This document shows positions 1-13,310 of a stretch of DNA of 64,000 nt, piece after piece. Source of the stretch: Channa striata. Its lineage: Eukaryota; Chordata; Actinopteri; Anabantiformes; Channidae. Below the pieces are notes generated by a model. That model saw nothing but the letters and a program-made list of their open reading frames with translations, made no database searches and was not told where the DNA came from. Every line of letters starts with the position of its first letter. The first letter of the stretch is position 1. Position numbers and translations under genes: made by a program. Where the stretch lies: positions 17,229,275 to 17,293,274 of the forward strand of contig CM065179.1 of assembly GCA_033026295.1 (NCBI GenBank), given 5' to 3'.

Positions 1-70
1 AAGACCAGACGCTGTTTCTTGGGCGCTGTGTTGCGGTCCTTGTGTTGCTCCTGTTCTTTGCGCTTGCAGG
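1..70 (-). CDS. onecut3: onecut3 exon 2, partial (linker and start of homeodomain)
   Basis: On the minus strand the exon begins at 70, after an AG at 72-71 preceded by a pyrimidine-rich stretch. Joined to the single leftover base of exon 1 it reads A-CKRKEQEQHKDRN, then PKKQRLVF, up to the window edge. This is the linker between the CUT domain and the divergent homeodomain of Onecut proteins; the PKKQRLVF form is what I know from ONECUT3. The rest of the homeodomain, the stop codon and the 3' UTR lie outside the window. The frame joins exactly with exon 1 (phase 1), which supports both boundaries. Confidence 0.9.
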
Positions 71-540
71 CTTGGTGTGGATGGCAGCGGTGGGAGGGAT
101 GGGAATGAGAGTGGGAGGCAAAGAGGAGAAAGAAAACACAAAGCAAGGTAAATATACAAAAGTGATTATTTTTGCGACTACATTACAGACAAACAATAGG
201 TGGAGGGATGTAGGGTAACTAAATATCCCACTAGCCAATACTTAAACACATAAAAACTAGTTTATACACTAGCAGAGATTCTACAGCTCCAACTCTATTG
301 CCATATTAAAGTTGATTTAAAGCTAATCCATGCCTTGTGCCCAGTGGGAATATTCCTTCCATCCTGCAGAGTGCAGACAGGGAGCCAGCCTGCGGTGAGA
401 GAAAGATGGGGTGAAGAGGGAGGAGGGGGTTGTGGGACTGGCTGTTGCCTGCTAGCTGGAGACACTGCTGTTTGATTCAATATTAATGCAGTTTGAGTCG
501 CGATGGGGGACTGAGTGACTGTTGCACAAAAGTAAGCATT

Positions 541-547
541 TTGTGTG

Positions 548-582
<35 letters not shown>
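541..582. repeat. (GT)n microsatellite
   Basis: About 20 GT units with one GC interruption. A second GT run lies 80 bp further on. Confidence 0.97.
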
Positions 583-586
<4 letters not shown>

Positions 587-660
587 GAGAGATAGAGAAG
601 GGGCCGTTGCACGGAAAGAAAAGGTTGGAGAGAAAAGAACAGAAAAGGTGGTCGAGTAAG

Positions 661-661
<1 letters not shown>

Positions 662-692
<31 letters not shown>
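662..692. repeat. (GT)n microsatellite
   Basis: About 15 uninterrupted GT units. Confidence 0.97.
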
Positions 693-695
<3 letters not shown>

Positions 696-2861
696 AGAAC
701 CAAAGAGAGGAGCTGAGAAGAGGAGGGAGGGGCAGCAAGTGAAGGAGAAAGAGAGATATTGACCGACTTTGCTGTAGGAATTGGGGGGTTTCTCTGTAGG
801 GACTGAGGTCAGAATCCCCCCCCAGCAGGTCTACAGTCTGCTACTTCAAACAGAGCCCACTGGAGCCCACTCTATTGAGCTCTGAGAGGGTATTTATAAC
901 CCACTAGCCTCCTCCCAAAACACAAACACTTGAGAGGTGCATGCACTGGCTGCTATAAGCCCCTTCCCATACACTGAGCAATTTTCAAAAGAAAACACTC
1001 CAAGTGTAGTCTTTTATGTTTGGGAGGGGGTGGTGGGGTTGTAGGCAGCGAACACAGAAATTAATAGTTAATAGAATGTTGTATTGTGGGTAAGTGTGTT
1101 GTAAGTCAAGGTATTTGTAGGAGACGGGTGGAAAGCAGCACACCGGCACAGGGTAAAAGACTGAAACGGTGCCCAGAGATGGTGTAGGAGGAGTTGTGTG
1201 TGGAAGGTTAAGGCACCACCTCTGCAGCCACATGTTCCCCTGCTGGCTGAGGATCGAATCCTGCCCAGAACGGACTGTGTGTCCCTCTCAGCTTCCCTAC
1301 TGTCTCAATAAAACGAGAGCAAATTGGAGAAAGAGTGCGAGAGAAAGATGCCATCCCTGTGGGGTCTACACCTGCTGCCGTTGGGACTGTCTGATACTTT
1401 CATACTCTCCTTCAATAATGTCTCACTCCCACACTGTGCATGTGTGCCTCGATGCATTTAAGGACAGATTTTTCTTCCTCTTATGTGTGTTTGGAGGGAG
1501 ACTGTGATTATGCTGAAGAGGCTGGAGCCAAGCAGTGGCGCTGTGTGTCTAATTACAGTGGAACAGAGCCCATTGATCAGCCATTGCAGTCCAATCTGTT
1601 TACTACAGATGTCTAACCTGCACACAGGCCCATCCATCATATTTCACATCACCACTGCAGCCATCCACAAATCAGCCACAACAATAAAACACCAGCGTGG
1701 TACAAATACAACCCTGGCTCCGATCTACAGGTGTCAAAATACACCGTTTTTTGGCATAAACCCACACATGGAAGTAAGCCGCACACAAATTCTTCCAAAT
1801 GTACTGTGCAGTATGTAAGTCATCACAAATAACTATATATATACATTTAATGGTAGTTACGATTATGAGGATGACAAGGATGATGTCAGTTTATGGATTA
1901 GAATCTAGCTGAAATCATTTTTCTTAGTGCTTAAAGTTGCTGCAGGACGATAAGGACAAACCATTAACGCTGTAAGAAGTCACCTAAAGCTTTTGGGAGA
2001 AATGTGTTGACACTGATGAGGCCTGAGAATTATAACATCATCCACCCATTGTTGTCTTTTTTGTGTATAAATTTTTAGGCATGATTTTGAAACCCTTAAC
2101 ATTAATGTGTTACCACTAACTTGAGTCCAGGGACAGATTAGCTGTCCAGCTCATGCAATAAAATCTGATTCAAATATAACAATGAGAGCCTCTTTGAAAA
2201 CAAATCTCAGTTCACTACCCAGAAATGTTTACAGTTTGGCTTTTGTACTTTTTCTTGTTCAAGTCAAATTTGTAACTGATAAACAATAACTTTTGCAAAA
2301 AGCTTATGTAAAAAACGAAATATTTCCTGATAAACATGTACTACTTAAATTTAAAATATGATTAATCATAAAAACAAATTCAACAAAATATTGTCACAAT
2401 ACAGTTTTTTATCATTTCATTACAGCTGTTTTTTCGAGGTTTCTATTTCCAGTGTCATTGGACATTAAGTCAGTTAAACCTGCAATTAGACTGTGCTTGT
2501 GTAAAATTGTTCCATCACTAGATAAAAACTATTCCAGCACCAAACTAGTTTAATTTTCTAATTCAATTTTCTTTTAGACAAATACAAACACTCTAGATGG
2601 AATAATAATCTATAGTAACTGGCAACCAGTCTAATAAAATGATGCCTTTAGGAAAACAGAATGTCTGCATCCAAAACAAACTAAGACATTGAAATAATCG
2701 ACAATGTGCAGCCAAACAATATCTTCAAAAAGAAACCATTTATCCTCTAACAAGCAATATCAAACTTTTAAACTGGAGGAAGCTCTTTTTTTAAGAACTT
2801 GAAGGTTACAGTTGCAATCAGGTGACCGTAGAAATGTGCAGCTGTAAGACAGCTCTGGAAC

Positions 2862-3183
2862 TTATGAGGACTTGCACTGGATCAGCTCCACACTGGCCAC
2901 TCAGAAATCACTACTCTATGCAGCAAAGACATGCCATCCCCTCTGGGTTCATACTTGTGTAAAAGAGGATTCGCCTCCCAGCAGGGCGATGAGCCTAAAC
3001 ATGAGTAGAAGCTTCTACCAGGCCCGTTTGAAGTTCAAGGAGAAGCATCAAAGTAATGCTGACGTAGATTACGTGTATTTCCCTCCACATTTGTCAGACT
3101 TCAACATTACTGAACATCTTTGGGAAAAAGAAAGGCTAAAACTAAGACGGGCCTGGAATAATGTCAATTTCACAAAAATGTGA
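2862..3183 (+). mobile_element. Decayed Tc1/mariner transposase fragment
   Basis: The plus-strand reading frame at 2872-3183 contains FPPHLSDFNITEHLWEKERL, close in spacing to the W-PP-H/Q-SPDLNPIEHLW block at the second catalytic Asp of Tc1-like transposases. The upstream part (to about residue 60) also resembles the preceding transposase segment but is degraded: the catalytic-region Pro and flanking residues differ. I found no flanking inverted repeats. It is a dead fragment inside the onecut3 intron. Confidence 0.6.
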
Positions 3184-3253
3184 TGAATCGGTGTCAGAGC
3201 ATGAGCAGATATAGAAAATATTTAGTACAATGCATAGTGGATTTCAGAATTTA

Positions 3254-3400
3254 AATCAGAATCAGAAATCTGTCCATTGCCAGGCACAGTTAAGTACACT
3301 TAACAGTGCAAGAACATTGTCTTGGTGTCGGGTGTAAACAAAAATTGCAAAGGTGTGAAACAATATGAAATTTTACGTCCTCCAACTCAATACTTCGAGT
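3254..3400 (+). repeat. Probable interspersed repeat tail
   Basis: The segment starting AATCAGAATCAGAAATCTG, followed by ATTGCCAGG and ending near TTGTCTTGGTG, resembles a repeat that recurs in many teleost genomes. The family name is not certain. It directly follows the Tc1 fragment. Confidence 0.4.
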
Positions 3401-4120
3401 TATATCCATGATATTTAATTGATTGCAAGCATATATTAGCTGAGGCAAAATATTTTAATTCTCACTGAATCTGCATTTATATTAGCAGGCCTTTACTTCC
3501 TCCCACTGTCTGATCTTTTTATAATAGTTTGCACAGGTGTGAGTAAAAACACAAATAAGCGCACACAAACACATGATTACTTTTATTTTACACACATACA
3601 AACATACAACCTTTTTCCTTGTAATGGAAAATGTATGAGTGGAGCTTACAAGTACTCGACGTTTTGTCCTGCTTTTTGTTCCTTAAGGTGTATTAAAGGC
3701 AATGAAATCCACATGAATCTGTGTAGTTTTAGAAAGAGGATTCTTCCAAAATCTATTCATAGATTTGTTTTCAGCAGCTCAGAAATCATTGGGGTAAAAG
3801 CTAGAAAAGGTAACTGCGAGTCGTTAGTTTTACTTACATTTTTTGTTTTTATATATAAAATGTATGACAAAATACACATTTACTAAATGTTACTTTTAAC
3901 GCAATAAGCACATACACACGTGTTTTTTCTTTCCTAATGCTCCTCCACAACAAGCTCAGACAGCCTCTCTCCACACCTTTCCACGGGAAAGTCACGTCTC
4001 GTCGCCTCATCGACCGCTTGCTTTGCGCCGCTTCCGTCGGCAGGTGTCGCTCTCGTCGTGGCCCGGCCGCACCGGGCGCCATAGTGCGCTGCCTTTGCTA
4101 CAGGCGCTGGATTTAGTAAT

Positions 4121-4134
4121 CAATATCGATCGAT
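4121..4134. promoter_or_regulatory. Overlapping ATCGAT pair, candidate Onecut sites (copy 1)
   Basis: The 14-mer CAATATCGATCGAT contains two overlapping ATCGAT cores; a third ATCGAT lies at 4190. The identical 14-mer recurs at 4748. The ATCRAT core is the known Onecut recognition type. Use in vivo is inference. Confidence 0.4.
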
Positions 4135-4400
4135 CGGTGAGGAAGGGGGCCCTGATTACTGAACCAAGCTCGGCGTAGAAAAGAAAAAAATCGATCACTG
4201 CAGCTTTTAGAGCTACAGTAGGCACCGAGCAGAGAGACGGACATAAACTCATGCACAAAGAGCAACCGGACAAGAGGCGAAATCCCGGTTTGGTGCTGAG
4301 TGTTTTGTGAGGCGCGCACACCCCGCTGCTCCACGGGCGGAGAGAAATGGGATTTATACGATCACACGGAGCTGTGAACGGGAGCTGGCCTACTTTGCTG

Positions 4401-4432
4401 CACACACACACACACACACACACAGACACACA
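4401..4432. repeat. (CA)n microsatellite
   Basis: CA run with one CAGA interruption. Confidence 0.95.
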
Positions 4433-4747
4433 GAGGTCTTGGTGAAAAACATGTCAATCCTGGACGTCGTTTTAGTAAACAATAATACATTTTAATCTCG
4501 CATTTGTTAATCTAATGTTAGTGTGATACAATTTCCCATGAATAAAAATGAATATGAATTTCAGGACCTTCCAGATGGGACTTTATGGTTATGCGTCTAT
4601 CAAAATCCCTAATAAGTGATTTTTCAATATGTGCTTTACGCCGGGTGAAAACGGCATAACTTGAGCCTATTTCTTTTCCACTGATGACATTAATATTCTT
4701 TGCTTCACGACAAACCATGTGAGGTTAAGAGAAAGGCCCTGGGTGTT

Positions 4748-4761
4748 CAATATCGATCGAT
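4748..4761. promoter_or_regulatory. Overlapping ATCGAT pair, candidate Onecut sites (copy 2)
   Basis: Exact second copy of CAATATCGATCGAT, 627 bp from the first, inside the intron of a gene whose product binds such sites. Confidence 0.4.
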
Positions 4762-7432
4762 AGATTCGTGAATAATTCGTGTGTGAAATTCAGTTCGTCC
4801 AATTAATTATGCCTCGGAGGTGGGAGTGGGCCTGGGGAGGACATTCATGGAGGGGTGGAGACACAAAAATACGCCAGAAAACAAGGGAGGGAGGAAGTAA
4901 TGTGATGATCTAGCTTTCTTTGCGGAATAAAATCCGAGGAAAATAAGTAGATTATCATCACCTGCTTTGCTTTGCCCGTGTTTTCTCTTTGATCCAGCTG
5001 TCTTAGGCCTCCCCTGCCCCTGCAGATGTGAGTCCATCTCGAGCATTAATCATGTATTGATCATCACTGCCCGTCCTGCTCATAATGAGAAAGTCAAACT
5101 GCCTAATATTGCGCATATGAAACCATGATTACGCACCTGCATTTAATTTCCCCCCCTGCTATTCGTTTTCCTGAGGCTCCTCGGTCTAAAATTCAATCAC
5201 AAAGCTCCGTTTGCGATCCCTGTAAACCAGACGAGGTCAAAGTGTGTTGATTTAATTAATTTACCAATAAACGTGTTTACCGGTTACGGTTCGGTGCCTT
5301 TATATACACGCACGCACATACGTCAGGGCCTAAACACTGCATCCCGTTTATTGTTGGGAGGCAGTCCTGCCCTAATCCATGCCGTGTGCTTGTAGCTGCA
5401 CTCTTCTCTGTATTGTAAGAAGCATGATTGGGCAATTTGATGTTTAGGCTTCAGTCTATTTCATAAGTAACGTCTCTGCAGTTTCGCACGGGCCGTTGCC
5501 CTAAAGATTGATAGCGGCGCGCTTTTACGCACGGGCCTCTCTGCAGACTGTGGCATTTATTCCATTCAGGCTGCAGGGCAGTGCCAAGCTCTCCCCTTCT
5601 CTCGCCAGGCCCAAACACTCCCAGCTCAATACTCCTTAATGTAATGAGTGAGAATTGGTGTTAATATACTGATAAAGCGACACAATTTGTTTGTTTACCT
5701 TCTCTCGCGACTCAGCTGCGAGGCATTTCTTCTTCGGCACTTCAATAACACTCAACCTGAACTCAGTTACACTTTCGCCCACCTCAGTCTTCCAAGAGTC
5801 TGTCTGCAACATTTAGCCTTTCCCTTATAGATCTGCTGGGTCAAATATCACAGCCATCACAGCACTCTAATTTATACTGAGATAAATAAATGAATTTATC
5901 TAAAATCCAAACTGAGATATATTATTAGGAATATTATCGAGCTCTGTTTTCTAAACCCCAGTGTCTGCAGCCCGGTGGTAAACCTACGAAATTGCACAGT
6001 GCACCAAGAAAAAACCACCTCAGTAATGAGTAAAGGCTGTTGCCTGTGAGGGTCACACTTCTTATGAGGTTTAAGATCATTAAACGCATTCATCCATTTA
6101 AGCGCGTGATTGAAAGAACCACATGACTACATTTTAACCTGCGATATTATTTATTTATCTATTTATTTTTATCATTGTAATAGCAGCCTTGGACTGCATT
6201 TATTTGTATGAGTGCGTCCATTGTTCGAGTGATACTCCTATCTGCGATTATCATTGATTTCATTCATAATTGCTTTGACCAGTTATGCGTGATGGCGGTA
6301 ATGATCCTGATGCTTTATTTTGTATAGAGACAGACTAGAAGGCCTGCGGTGTCATTTGCCCCAAACAACAGGTGAGGGACCGACGTGTGTTTTCTGTGAT
6401 TTATGAATTTGTTGGGAGGTTCTATACTTTAGAAAATTTTTAGTAATTATCACTACATTTAATCCCTATTATATTAGCTGAAAATTTGCAATTTGCATGT
6501 AATCTCAGAGCAGTGTGTTTTTATATCTATAAATATTTAAATTAAAAAGTAAAAAAAAAAAAACAAGACTGCTTTACCTAATTGACATTACAAACAAAAC
6601 TCTCACAATATGATTTGTCTTTTGGGTTGGACTTGGGGTTCCTGTGGAACTGACTGCCGAAGAAATTAAAAATAAAGGAAGAACCAGAAAAAATATATAA
6701 TAGGGATTTTTTTAATTTCGTGACGATGCCTCACGATAATCACCAATCCCTCTCGCAGGACTTGTGTCGATTAAGTAAAAGTTTTCCTCCTCTGTATTTA
6801 CACCATAGTGATGAGATGCACAGATTAAAAAAGTTACGCCCCAGAATTTACCGAAACATGTTCATTTACTGAAAGTGTCAGCGGTCAATCAGATGTCACT
6901 TCCCTGCTAGTTTCTTATTTGTCGCAGGGGAATCTGAAGTGATCTGCAGTCATATCACCGTTTACTCTCCACGGGCGCACAGACAGATTTTCAATATGCA
7001 GGAATTTCTGAGATTCAATTGATTACAGCTCTCAGTCAATCATGTAAAGAGAGAAATGTTTCTGACTGCGCTTATTGCAGTGACGTAATTACGTTTATAT
7101 GGTTATTTTTTCCAATGCAATAGCAAGCGTTTAATTGAAATAAATAAACTGTTGTCTTTATTATTCTGTAGCAAATTGCACGGGCTCTTTAATATAAAGG
7201 GTTCATTTTATAGGCTATAAGCGTTTATTCCTAAATTATTTATTTGAACCTTAATTTGTATCCTTTTGCAAATCACATAAAAGTCAGGTAAAACGGTGTC
7301 TTATTTCATTTGTATCTATTTATTTTATTTGTTTTGGAAACACATAAAAAATAAATATTGCTTCCGTAACAGTCTGAAGTTATCCTAATTATTATTAGGT
7401 AATATGTGAAAGAAATTATCTACTAACAACAC

Positions 7433-7474
7433 ATACTACTACTACTACTACTAATAATAATAATAATAATAATA
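7433..7474. repeat. Compound (ACT)n(AAT)n trinucleotide repeat
   Basis: A run of ACT units passes directly into AAT units within AT-rich intron sequence. Confidence 0.95.
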
Positions 7475-7827
7475 ATTTTAGAGTTTTAATTGATGGATTG
7501 TGTAATATTAAAACTGCAGCCTCATAAGTATTACAGTCGCCTCTCTCACACACACCTTGCGGTGTTCTTGTAAATCCCGATTAAATGACAGTAGAAATAA
7601 TAAATCAGCGTTTTCACAGCGGCTCAGCAAAGCAACAAATTAAACAAATTAATAATTTTAGAATAACCCACAGCCAGTTCGTTATATTTAATAACATGTA
7701 CAAAGGCTGTACGAGCTGACATCGATTCATTCATCAATTGATTTCACAGTCGTTTTGTTCCTTTGTTGATCTGTGTGGGGTTGCCCAACCGGAGTTTCGA
7801 GTTGCATCTGTGGATACGATAAGCCGA

Positions 7828-7854
7828 GTGTGTCTGTGTGTGTGTGTGTGTGTT
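7828..7854. repeat. (TG)n microsatellite
   Basis: TG run with one TC interruption near its start. Confidence 0.95.
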
Positions 7855-8404
7855 TGCGGTTTTGTTCCGATCGACCCTGTCGAAAGACTCGCAGAGGTTC
7901 TATGCGCAGCAGCTGCATGCTCTCATTTCAAAGAAGCCCGTCGAGGTCGAGACACTATTTGAACGTTTCTACCTTTACCAACAGTTTTTCCATGAGTCAA
8001 GTGGAAATTATTAGCTGCCAAAAAGGAGACTAAGCAACATTTTAGACTTTTTTTTCAACATTGTCAAGATGAGATTATTTTTTTATTACACATTACATTT
8101 TCACCTTCAGTTTCGTTATTGTATGAATGTAATGGGGCCACTTTTCAAAATGTAAACATCTGCGTATGATTTGTGTTTCAGAGGAGCCGTTAAGGAGATT
8201 TCTGATTTGCCTTACAGGTTGTAGACCCCGCACAGTGGTCACGGGGATGCCGATCTCCCTCTCTTTAATTATGTGAATCCTTGCTTTTTGTTCTGCGCAT
8301 TAAATAAGCCATTATCAGGCCTTTAATAAGCGACGGCCTGTCAGGACAGCGCCAACTCACTCCTGCTTCCTTCCCGAACACAGATTTATAAGACCCCCCC
8401 CCCG

Positions 8405-8420
8405 CACACACACACACACA
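8405..8420. repeat. (CA)n microsatellite preceded by poly-C
   Basis: Short CA run directly after a C-rich stretch at 8395-8404. Confidence 0.9.
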
Positions 8421-8681
8421 CCCTTCAAAAGTCATCCGTTCCCTGTTTCAGGCTTCGCAGGGCGAGAAATGCGTGTGCGCGTGCACGGAGCAGACGGGAT
8501 TTTGGGGCATCCCGGCGTTACGTAACACCGCTCCATTAACACAGCGCTGATACGCTCAACCTTTTAATTGCACAACAATCTGCTCTTTGGAACCGTCACT
8601 TGCTTTGGCTTTTAAGTAAAACGACCACAGATTACGGCGGGTCAAAAGCCACAGTATGATTTGTTTTTTCATCAGGCGTCT

Positions 8682-8724
8682 TCACACACACACAAACACA
8701 CACACACACTGAGAGAGAGAGAGA
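8682..8724. repeat. (CA)n then (GA)n compound repeat
   Basis: CA units broken by CAAA, followed by a GA run. Confidence 0.95.
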
Positions 8725-9068
8725 CCCACACAGCGTCCACCCCACATCTTAAAATCCTTTTTGTGCAGCCACTTGACTCCAGAGCGCAAGGACGAATAAT
8801 CAGATTTAATTATGATTATCTGAGGTTTGGCCCTTTGTATTTCTGCCTAGAAAGGAGGGGGCTCGCGCAGTGCCATTAACCCTTTGCTGTTGGCCGCGTG
8901 CTTTGGTCGACTCTGCCAGCAATTTGATTTAAAGGTCATTCTCTCCTATCGATCTGGTTTGGCGAGGGGGCGACGGAGTAGCGTAGGAATTGATCATCTA
9001 AAATAGAAGAGACGGTATTCGAGACTGTACACAGTCCAGACCTCTACTGCATTTATAATTGCTAAGCA

Positions 9069-9088
9069 CCCCCCCCCCCGTGTGAATT

Positions 9089-9140
<52 letters not shown>
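9069..9140. repeat. Poly-C and long (GT)n microsatellite
   Basis: A run of 11 C at 9069-9079 is followed by about 25 uninterrupted GT units at 9091-9140, the longest dinucleotide run in the window. Confidence 0.97.
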
Positions 9141-9143
<3 letters not shown>

Positions 9144-11130
9144 CTCCTGCTACAGTCAGACTAATCGGCTTTCTATTAAAATGGTTCTTTTGAATAATAA
9201 GGTCGACATGGTCAGAGCAGTGTGTGCAGGACGGAACAGTGTGGGTGGGATGTATAATAAGCGAAAAGAGGTTAAACCGCTGTGAACCCAGAGCCGTCTC
9301 ATGCTGCTCCATCACAGACGTGGATGGGAGCTTCACTAAACCGCTCAGACTTTCAAGTCAGCATCTGGCTGTTTTGACCAGGGCACGCGGCGAGGTGTGC
9401 AACCAGCCAGAGTGAGAGCAAGCGCTTATTAGTCATTCTGCTGTGTGTTAAGAAGAGTGAGCTGTTAATGGGAGAACTGGTGTTGCACGCTGGAGATGGA
9501 GGGGGTTGCACGGCTGCATGGCGCAGCTCCAGAGATGGAAAGGAGAGGCCGGGGGATGGAAATCGATAGAGATTCAGGGCTCGCCAGATCGGCCTTAACA
9601 ATGTGGCGCAGACTCACTCTACATCCCGATCACATACACACGGGGGGAAAAGGAGGCGACACACATGCGGACTGTATGTGTGCCGTGGTATCGCTCTGCG
9701 TGTTGGATTCACGCAGGGTGCGAAGTTGTGGCCTCCACCTGCATCCACAGCCAGCGGATAAACAAAAATCACACGTTAAAGGTCGCGTGTGCCTCCCTCG
9801 AGCGTCATGCTATTCTGCGTGTCATGCGTTCTATAATAGATTTTCATAATTCCTAGTTGCATTAATTGACTTTAGCCTCCCCACAGACCGCATCTTCATG
9901 CCAGTTCACTGATAATGATGCAAGGCGTGAGATGGCATTTCATCTGGTCTGAGCTACACTGAACCCGGGGTTTATACAAAATAGCCTCGAGGTATAACCT
10001 CAAGAAAATGGCTGTTGCTCTCCCACCAGAGGATTTCAAAGGCGATGCTTGTACATGCATGTCTCAGTACTTACAGCACACGTTGCTGTGCTTAACGAAC
10101 AACGAGGCTGTGAAACCGCAGCTGCACTGTTTACTCCCCTATCTTCCCCTCACACATCAATTATTAAAGTACCAATCGATCATTTCGCAGGCTAACATCA
10201 AGCCATCTCTTCATGAGAAAAAAAAATCCTGTTTGAGATTACCCTGCATCAATCACAACTTAATGCCCTATCCAATTAAACCCATTATGCCGGCTCAAAT
10301 GACCAAAAGGAGCACCCCCCCTGACCGTCCTGATGAGCACCCCCAAAAATACAGATGACCCTCAATTTGTATTTTGCAGTTCTTGAAAAAAAAATGCATG
10401 TGATTTAAATGGAAACCTCGGCTGGCTTTGTGCTGGACAGGAAAGGTAGGATGCACGATGGTGTGATTGACGCGATTGTGGATTGTAATATTGATCGATG
10501 GGTGGAAGCTGCTGGATGAAAAAATGGGCGCTTAGGGCCTACAACAATGCTATTAACTGTGTGTTGGTTCACCATCTTGTCCTCAGAACACACGTACGAC
10601 CTCGCACATTTCAGCACTCCGGACAGCGCCAGACTGGTTAAGCAGGAAGCTGGTTCTGCCTCACAGACGTTCTCTATTAAGACACGGACGCTTATTTGGG
10701 TCAAATGCACATCAAGAAAAATCTGTGTCCTCCTCATTCTAGTAATATAAGTTTGTGCAAACAAATAAGAAAAAGTTTGAATTCAAGTCGTAATGATTAA
10801 ACCCTGGTCTTTAATAAAGAACTTAAACCTTAATCCAGGTAACCGGTCAACACAATAACAACATAGTTACAAGACAACATTTGGGTGGAAAGCTTTGGAA
10901 AGAGTGAAGGTCTCAGTGTGGTGGGGGCGGGGTGGGGTGGGGGGTGGGGGGAGAAGGGATGAGCATCGCTCCAGGATTAGGCCTGTGTAAACTGCGTGTA
11001 GTCCATTGAAACATGAATACAGGCCTCCCACCCTCAGTCCAAACAGTGTTTCTTCTCCGTGTCCTGGGGGTCCTGACCTGCACACCCTGGCACGTGCTCC
11101 GGCCATTCAAATGATAATGAACCAACTGCG

Positions 11131-11135
<5 letters not shown>

Positions 11136-11169
<34 letters not shown>
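11136..11169. repeat. (GT)n microsatellite
   Basis: About 16 GT units. Confidence 0.95.
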
Positions 11170-11170
<1 letters not shown>

Positions 11171-11399
11171 AGGGACCTTGGCATGTCATCATCACTGTCA
11201 CAAGCAAAGAATGAAGGTGAAATGCAGCGGTGAGTTGTTTGGTGCTATGCAATATTTTCTATGTTGTCTAGCTTCTGTCTGCAAAATGATTTGTAGCCAG
11301 ATGACTAACACAGACCCCACAGGGCCGGTGAGTGAGAGTAAAATACACGCAACGAATTCACCGTGATCACAGCAAAGAAAATCGTGTGCAGTAGCGTTT

Positions 11400-11423
11400 T
11401 CTTTCTCTCTCTCTCTCTCTCTT
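11400..11423. repeat. (CT)n microsatellite
   Basis: About 11 CT units. Confidence 0.9.
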
Positions 11424-12489
11424 TTATCACAGCTGTCCTCTTTCCCCCCTTTCCTAGCACCCGCCTCCCACTCTCTGCTCCAGGGGAAGGACCAATGGGA
11501 GAGAGTGCTGAGGCGGGATAATTGATAGATGCACTGGCTATCCTTATCGATCAGGCCTGTATTGACCCGACCAAATACATTGAGATGGAGTGTGGAATTC
11601 AACACAGATGCAAAGACGAATTGTTTTCATCGTTAATGCGATCTTTAAATGCCTTCCGTGCCCAACTTTGCCCCTGTCTCTCTTACCTGCGCAGCTTTAC
11701 AATGAAGTTGCCTAGTTATTTAAACAATAGTCGCGTGATGAGTTTGCTTGAGAGGTTTAGAATGTGTGTCCCCGTTCACTGGGCCTTGTGTCGTGGGTCT
11801 GCATAGAAAAAGCACAATAGGTGGGGAAGAATGTGGGTCTTTGCCCTCGGTGCATTAGGATATGTTAAGCGTGAAGGACACACATTTCCCCTCAACCAGG
11901 CCCATCTCTGCTCGGTTTTTCCTTTCAGGAGTGGATTGTCATGTGTGTGTGCAGACACTGGCATTTTCACATTAGCTAAGCAGGGCAGCTGCATTGATTT
12001 GTGTGCCTGTGATGAATTTGGAATAGTAATTTGAATTTATTGATTGATGTGGCCGAGCAAGTATGGCCCAGCCTCACTTTCAGCATCACAACCCCCCAAC
12101 TCCCACTCTGAAGCCACATGCGCACCGAGGATAATGGTGATTTTAAATGCAATAAGTAAAATGTTGCTCCGTGCATTTGCATACAAGTCATTTGTCATTT
12201 TGCCCAGCTGGATTTTCCCTCAGACTTATAGCAGCTTCATACACAAAACAGGGTTGACATCTGCCGTTTCAACATAGAAAATATTTAGTTAAATTTTTAA
12301 AAAAAAACTATATTTAAAAATTTAAATCATTTATGACATCTGTTGTCATTTATCAAATTAGGTTGAGAAAGCTTATTTTTTATTCTAAAACCGCGGAGAA
12401 TAAATGTGCAGCGCGCACGCACGTACATGCACAGCTGACATCTACAGGCTGTCATGACCCTGACGACATGTGCGGTAGGTGTGCTCTGC

Positions 12490-12800
12490 ACAGGACTGTG
12501 CCACTCCGTGGCAATTGAATTGGGGGGTTTTATCCTGATGCTGGGTGTGGAAGATATAAAACACCACAGCCCAATTAGCTTTAACAGCAGTGGCACTTAA
12601 AGAGACAATTGTGGAGTGTTTAAATCTTTATTTACCAGAACCCCACTAAATGCGCAAAGGAACAATTTACATGCCATTAAGTGCTTTTCAATAGGGCATT
12701 GACTGGAACTAAAATATGCCACTATATCTGCTTAATTGAACTGTTCGCTGAAATACGACACAGAAGAGCTGATTGACGTTGCAAGTCTAAACAGGGCCTT
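12490..12800. promoter_or_regulatory. Candidate conserved non-coding element in onecut3 intron
   Basis: About 300 bp of complex, repeat-free sequence rich in homeodomain-type AATTAG, TTAATTG and CAATTG words (for example CCCAATTAGC near 12570 and GCTTAATTGAAC near 12730). It has no coding frame. It looks like typical developmental-gene CNE sequence, but no alignment was possible. Confidence 0.3.
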
Positions 12801-13276
12801 CACACAGGTCCCAGTGAGAGTGGAACCCTCAGTCACTCTCCGTTTTAACCCAATATGACTCTCATTTTCATTTATAATCAAGTTGTAATTGCTAAGTTGT
12901 TAATGGGAAGGGGTGGGAGGGTTCAAATCACGGCGATTAGTGTCATAATCTTTGCGCATAAAAATCCCAGGGGTTCAAAAACTGAACCGTTTGAAATGAC
13001 TGGATGAGGCTTTGTGTCATGATTTGTTCTTTCATCGGGTCAGTTTGAGCTAACACACACAATCCCGTTTTCCTCAGCTGCAGAATGTCTGAACAGGCCT
13101 TGAACCAACTGTGGGCACAGGACTTCTCAGAGTACACATGAGACAACAGAGGCTGGAGAAAGACGCATCTGTTCGTGTCCCGGTCTTTCAGAACCAAATC
13201 GATCATTTATCAGTGCGCTACTCTGAAAGGGGACACCTGGACCTGTAATATTGATTCATAGGAGATCTTGCCCCCA

Positions 13277-13310
13277 ACACACACGCACACACACACACAC
13301 ACACACACAC
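13277..13310. repeat. (CA)n microsatellite
   Basis: CA run with one CG interruption. Confidence 0.95.

Noticed and set aside
295..738. 147-codon minus-strand open frame rich in HTHT
   Set aside because: It reads through two GT microsatellites inside the onecut3 intron.
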